NCBI GenBank assembly: GCA_020061995.1
Contig: JAGUXE010000099.1
Coordinates: 1-8,962, forward strand
Direction of reading: 5' to 3'
DNA: 8,962 bases
Origin: Ignavibacteriales bacterium
Lineage (GTDB): Bacteria; Bacteroidota; Ignavibacteria; Ignavibacteriales; Ignavibacteriaceae
Every line of letters starts with the position of its first letter. Position 1 is the first letter of the stretch. Below the pieces are notes generated by a model. It was not told where the DNA came from, searched no databases, and saw nothing but the letters and a program-made list of their open reading frames with translations. The position numbers and the translations under genes are program-made. Positions 5,722 through 8,962 of this stretch are shown piece after piece.

Positions 5722-6522
5722 TTAATCCTTCCAGAGTTTCCAAGGTGCGGCTTGGTGGCTCCATAAGTCATTTAATATATCTAACTCGCGCTGCGTATCC
5801 ATACATTGCCAGAACTGCTCGTGTAAATAAACGCAAAGCTCCTTGTCCTTAGCCAATCTCTTTAAGGGCTCCCCCTCCAGATAGCAGTTATCATCACTTT
5901 TTAGATAATTAAAAATTTTTCTATTAAATACAAAAAAACCGCCGTTTATAAAGCCCTCCTTTACCTGTGGCTTCTCACTAAACTCTACAGTATTTCCCTC
6001 TTTTACTGACAACTCGCCAAACCTCGAAGCTGGATGAACGCCTGTAACTACGCCGATCTTTTTGGATGCCCTATGAAACTCTAATAACTTTTTTATATCA
6101 ATATTGCCTACTCCGTCTCCATAAGTAACCATAAATGTATCAGAGTCAATGTACCTCTCTATTCTTTTAATACGTGCACCGGTCTGAGCTTGTTTTCCGG
6201 TATCTACCAGCGTCACATTCCAGCATTCTTCTAAATGTTCGCTATGAAACTCTATATCTTGGCGACTTCCTAAACGTACAGTAAAATCACTATTCAGTGC
6301 CTCATAATTTAAAAAATATTCTTTAATCAATTCTCCTTTATACCCAAGGCATAGAATAAAATCCCTAAATCCGAAGTGCGAATAAATCTTCATGATGTGC
6401 CACAAAATCGGCCTGTCACCGATTTCCACCAGAGGCTTTGGCCTAACTTCAGTTTCTTCTCTTAAACGCGTTCCCCTCCCGCCGCACAGTATCACCACTT
6501 TCATTTTTGTATCTTTATCCAT
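5722..6522 (-). CDS. rfbF: Glucose-1-phosphate cytidylyltransferase
   Basis: A 266-residue nucleotidyltransferase that joins glucose-1-phosphate and CTP to give CDP-glucose, the entry to CDP-6-deoxy and 3,6-dideoxy sugars. The signature loop GGRGTRLREET is at 14-24, followed by KPLVEIG (29-35) and ILWHIMK (39-45). NVTLVDTG (102-109), YGDGV (134-138, catalytic Asp D136), NGGFFVFN (193-200) and FWQCMDT (237-243) are all as in Salmonella RfbF, which is 257 residues. The first ATG is preferred because AAGGAG (6530-6535) lies 7 nt upstream; this gives a six-residue extension (MDKDTK) before the usual MKVVIL start. The ATG at 6504 has no good Shine-Dalgarno. The start overlaps the end of the ligase/polymerase gene by 8 bp, so the two are probably translationally coupled. 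Confidence 0.93.
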   Translation of the reverse strand: MDKDTKMKVVILCGGRGTRLREETEVRPKPLVEIGDRPILWHIMKIYSHFGFRDFILCLGYKGELIKEYFLNYEALNSDFTVRLGSRQDIEFHSEHLEECWNVTLVDTGKQAQTGARIKRIERYIDSDTFMVTYGDGVGNIDIKKLLEFHRASKKIGVVTGVHPASRFGELSVKEGNTVEFSEKPQVKEGFINGGFFVFNRKIFNYLKSDDNCYLEGEPLKRLAKDKELCVYLHEQFWQCMDTQRELDILNDLWSHQAAPWKLWKD

Positions 6523-7768
6523 TTTCCTTCTCCTTGTCTTTTATTCTGGATAGCCCCAAAAATAACCCCATCTGATACCAAAATAGCGTTGCTACTTTCG
6601 AATAATAAAGATTTGTCTCCGTAAGCCCATTGATTAGAAAGGCAATTATACCTGCAATTATTCCTAAACTGCAGATTTTAACAAATCGAGAATCGGCAGA
6701 TTTAAAAAATATAAGCCCTGTCTTAAAAAAGACGAACAAGAGCCACAGAAATATAACCAACCCTATCAATCCGGTCTCGCCGGCCATATGCAGGAAATTA
6801 TTATGCGCATAATAATTGGCATTACCTGTAAATCCATAGGTTTCTTTAATCTTATATTTTTGATAATTTAGACAATAGGTATTCACACCCACACCTATAA
6901 AAGGATGAGCCTTTATCATATTCAGGCTTGTCCTATATATATTCATCCTCTCTTTGTTAAGCAAAACTTCCCAAACAGAATCTGTAGTTTTAACCCAATC
7001 TTTGATGTTTTTAGGCAGGATAAAAGGAGTCGCTACTAAGATTATTATTAATAACGCTATAATTAATTTATCCTTCTTAATGATACTCATCAATAGTACT
7101 GCAAAGCCAAAACCAAAAATTGCACCTCTTGAAAATGTAAATATAAGCGCATAAATAATTAATGCGCAAACCAAACTCAGAAGTATTTTACGTTTTCCTT
7201 TCAAATAATACAGAGTTAAAGCCACACAAACAGGCAAAAATAAAGCCAGATAAGCGGCAAATATATTTGTGTGAGGAAAAGATGCCTTTATGCGCGGCAA
7301 ATTGATAACAAAATCGTATGGTTTACCACGGAAGAGGTCTTTGCCAAAATATAGCTGGAATAATCCGTCTAGCGATGCCAGGTAAAGGCCTGTGATTAAT
7401 GCAATAATTATTTTCTTCAAATGTTTCTCGTCCTTTAATTCTTCTGCGATTATCAGAAAGAGAAACCCGTATTTGATAAGTTTTCCGATACCGCCCATGC
7501 TGGCGGACAGGTTTACGGAGTTAGCAAATGAAAACAAAGAAATTAAAGTCAGAAACAGATACGGAAGATTTATAGGGGTTTTTACCAGAAAGAATTCCTT
7601 ATTTGCTATTTTCTTAAGCAGGTAAGCAAAAATAGCAAATCCGATAAGCACATTCACCAGGGCCGAAGAAAAGCTAGAGACAAATGGTATGGCAATAATA
7701 GCTAGATAAATAAAATCTGCACAATACAAAGAGGTTTTCTTGTTCAGATTTTTGATATTTTTTTCCAT
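6515..7768 (-). CDS. O-antigen ligase / polymerase family membrane protein (Wzy_C type)
   Basis: A 417-residue, very hydrophobic protein with about ten or more predicted membrane segments by eye. Conserved features of the O-antigen ligase/Wzy family (positions from the ATG): FSRGA (212-216), then an extracytoplasmic loop with RMNIYRTSLNMIKAHPFIGV (274-293), AHNNFLH (321-327), and E331 in GETGLIGL. It would act in the inner membrane on undecaprenyl-linked glycans, either polymerising repeat units or ligating the chain to an acceptor; sequence alone does not separate WaaL from Wzy. I prefer the ATG at 7768 (weak GTGGG 5 nt upstream) over the in-frame GTG at 7777, which has no Shine-Dalgarno. 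Even so the gene overlaps the end of the GT2 gene by 25 bp. Confidence 0.85.
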   Translation of the reverse strand: MEKNIKNLNKKTSLYCADFIYLAIIAIPFVSSFSSALVNVLIGFAIFAYLLKKIANKEFFLVKTPINLPYLFLTLISLFSFANSVNLSASMGGIGKLIKYGFLFLIIAEELKDEKHLKKIIIALITGLYLASLDGLFQLYFGKDLFRGKPYDFVINLPRIKASFPHTNIFAAYLALFLPVCVALTLYYLKGKRKILLSLVCALIIYALIFTFSRGAIFGFGFAVLLMSIIKKDKLIIALLIIILVATPFILPKNIKDWVKTTDSVWEVLLNKERMNIYRTSLNMIKAHPFIGVGVNTYCLNYQKYKIKETYGFTGNANYYAHNNFLHMAGETGLIGLVIFLWLLFVFFKTGLIFFKSADSRFVKICSLGIIAGIIAFLINGLTETNLYYSKVATLFWYQMGLFLGLSRIKDKEKENG

Positions 7769-8445
7769 AGCGCCCACAAATACAATTTCAGATACCGAGA
7801 ACCGTGCTTGAATATCTCGAATTTTGATTCCCCTTCTTTTCTATGCATCCAAGTTGTAGGAATTTCGGTTATTTTATAACCTAAGAAATACGCCTTAAGG
7901 GGAATTTCCGCAGAAATTTCGAAACCCGAAGAGATTATATCTATGCTCTCGATGACTTTTTTTCTGTATAGCTTAAAAGAATTCGATATATCCTGCGTCG
8001 GGATAGCAGTAAAAAAATGTAAAGATATACCTACGAATCGTGAAAAAAAGGATTTAACCGGCGGTCCTCCCAATTTTCTACCACCCTTTATATATCTTGA
8101 ACCGCAGACAACATCAAAACCTTCCCGGGATTTTTCATACATTTTATTTATTGTATCGGGGTCATCGCATAAATCAGCCATTACCGGAATTACGATATCC
8201 GTCCTGGCGTTCCTGAAACCCGTCTTTAAGGCGTTGGCAAACCCTGGGCTGTCAAGATTCTGCACTAGCCGCAGGTTTTTGAATTCAGCGCTTAATCCCG
8301 TTACCGCCTCTGCGGTCTTATCCGTAGAGTGGTCGTCAACCACCACTATCTCATAGCCATACCTTAACCCTTGCTCAAGCGCCCTGATGACCGCGGCAAT
8401 ACTTCCTTCCTCGTTATGCGCGGGGATAATAACGGAAAATTTCAT
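7744..8445 (-). CDS. Family 2 glycosyltransferase, polyprenyl-phosphate sugar synthase-like
   Basis: A 233-residue GT-A enzyme. SVIIPAHNEEGSI (4-16) opens the nucleotide-sugar fold. VVVDDHSTDKT (34-44) carries the aspartate pair D37/D38, and MADLCDDPD (89-97) stands where dolichol-phosphate mannose synthases have MDADLQHPPE; MAD...DDP variants are a familiar subgroup, so it is probably active. SRYIKGG (116-122) and NSFKLYR (155-161) complete the family pattern. There is no C-terminal membrane anchor. Family members transfer a sugar from a nucleotide donor to polyprenyl phosphate, or act directly in glycan assembly. The flanking GT-C-type membrane protein, a class that uses polyprenyl-phosphate sugars, fits the first role. 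The ATG overlaps the upstream stop as ATGA, with AGGA (8453-8456) 7 nt upstream. Confidence 0.85.
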   Translation of the reverse strand: MKFSVIIPAHNEEGSIAAVIRALEQGLRYGYEIVVVDDHSTDKTAEAVTGLSAEFKNLRLVQNLDSPGFANALKTGFRNARTDIVIPVMADLCDDPDTINKMYEKSREGFDVVCGSRYIKGGRKLGGPPVKSFFSRFVGISLHFFTAIPTQDISNSFKLYRKKVIESIDIISSGFEISAEIPLKAYFLGYKITEIPTTWMHRKEGESKFEIFKHGSRYLKLYLWALWKKISKI

Positions 8446-8962
8446 CTAATCATCCTGTAAATATGTATTGTATCGTTCTTAAAAACTAAATCGAATTTAT
8501 CCCTGTGGCTATCTGCCCATTTGTCTTCAAAAGGAAACTCTATCCCTTTTATCTGGTGTAATGAATAAACAAATAAATAATCGGTATTTCTTTTCCTTAA
8601 ATTCTCCAGCCAAATGTTATATTCTGCACCAGAGCGATAATTACCTTCTTTTTCTAAATTTTTATGTAGGCTTAAATAATCTTCGCCCCAAGAATAATAG
8701 CTATTTTTAAAATAATGTAGCCTTGCCGGTTCTGTTTTATTTACCGATACATAATAAACATTATTTTTGAAATTTGTCCCATACAAAGGAAAAGGAACTG
8801 GCCTGCCGACATAAGCAATATTATTGCCACTGGTATTCTCATTAAGCCAAAACCATGCCTTGGTAGCGTCTGGCCAGAAACCGGAATATTTCACCATTTT
8901 GTAATAACGCCGGTATTCATTCGTTTTGTAATATTTTTCCGCCACAAGGAAAAGACAAAATA
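8442..8962 (-). CDS. C-terminal part of a membrane protein, probably a GT-C-type glycosyltransferase (cut by the right window edge)
   Basis: The frame is open to the window edge: before the GTG at 8945 come in-frame codons for FCLFL, which look like the end of a membrane helix, so that GTG is internal and the start lies outside. The 172 visible residues form a soluble, aromatic-rich domain without a catalytic motif I recognise. Features such as ATKAWFWLNEN, VGRPVPFPLYGT and a final FDLVFKNDTIHIYRMIR resemble the extracytoplasmic C-terminal domain that follows the helices in GT-C/PMT-type glycosyltransferases, in which residues after WL.EN form a small alpha/beta domain. Adjacent to a polyprenyl-phosphate sugar synthase-like GT2, it could use the lipid-linked sugar that enzyme makes. 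The assignment rests on general resemblance only. The stop overlaps the GT2 start by 4 bp. Confidence 0.58.
   Translation of the reverse strand, partial: FCLFLVAEKYYKTNEYRRYYKMVKYSGFWPDATKAWFWLNENTSGNNIAYVGRPVPFPLYGTNFKNNVYYVSVNKTEPARLHYFKNSYYSWGEDYLSLHKNLEKEGNYRSGAEYNIWLENLRKRNTDYLFVYSLHQIKGIEFPFEDKWADSHRDKFDLVFKNDTIHIYRMIR

Noticed and set aside
1..6522. A standard yersiniose or 3,6-dideoxyhexose pathway
   Set aside because: The required 3-dehydrase (rfbH/ddhC) and its reductase are not visible, and a NeuB-cupin enzyme is not part of that pathway. Genes beyond the window could change this.

Overview
The window is a tightly packed surface-polysaccharide locus. Every gene lies on the minus strand, so transcription runs from high to low coordinates. 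Both ends are cut: a membrane protein runs in from the right edge and a methyltransferase-like gene runs out of the left edge. The DNA is AT-rich and coding density is very high, with 4-34 bp overlaps or 2-7 bp gaps at all junctions but one. O-antigen-type genes suggest a Gram-negative-type bacterium. The low GC and the palindromic repeat are the sort of thing seen in uncultivated lineages, but there is no phylogenetic marker here, so any taxonomic guess is weak.

In transcription order, the right half (8962-6515) holds polymer-handling genes: the C-terminal end of a probable GT-C-type membrane glycosyltransferase, a GT2 glycosyltransferase of the polyprenyl-phosphate sugar synthase type, and an O-antigen ligase/polymerase-type membrane protein. 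Next come two nucleotide-sugar genes: glucose-1-phosphate cytidylyltransferase (rfbF) and a CDP-glucose 4,6-dehydratase-like enzyme (rfbG). Together they should produce CDP-4-keto-6-deoxy-glucose.

The only real intergenic space, 4401-4746, is almost filled by a non-coding palindromic element of about 308 bp. It has imperfect inverted ends, many short CGCAGATT/ACACAGATT units in both orientations, and a perfect 11-bp direct repeat at its flanks. Removing the element and one copy of the direct repeat leaves 27 bp and a perfect AGGAGG ribosome binding site between rfbG and the next gene. It therefore looks like an insertion into a previously tight operon.

The left half (4400-1) holds an unusual enzyme set: a sialic-acid-synthase-like NeuB domain fused to an SAF domain and a C-terminal cupin, a thiamine-pyrophosphate enzyme of the acetolactate synthase superfamily, a short-chain NAD(P)-dependent reductase/epimerase, and the start of a protein with an N-terminal zinc ribbon of the kind found on SAM-dependent sugar methyltransferases. 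No 3-dehydrase (rfbH/ddhC), NeuA or NeuC homologue is visible here. My main inference is that this operon makes an uncharacterised CDP-linked branched or carbon-extended 6-deoxy sugar. The TPP enzyme would attach an acyl unit, from pyruvate or from a 2-keto acid made by the NeuB-cupin protein, to the keto sugar, and the reductase and methyltransferase would then finish it. The enzyme families are well supported; the product is a hypothesis.
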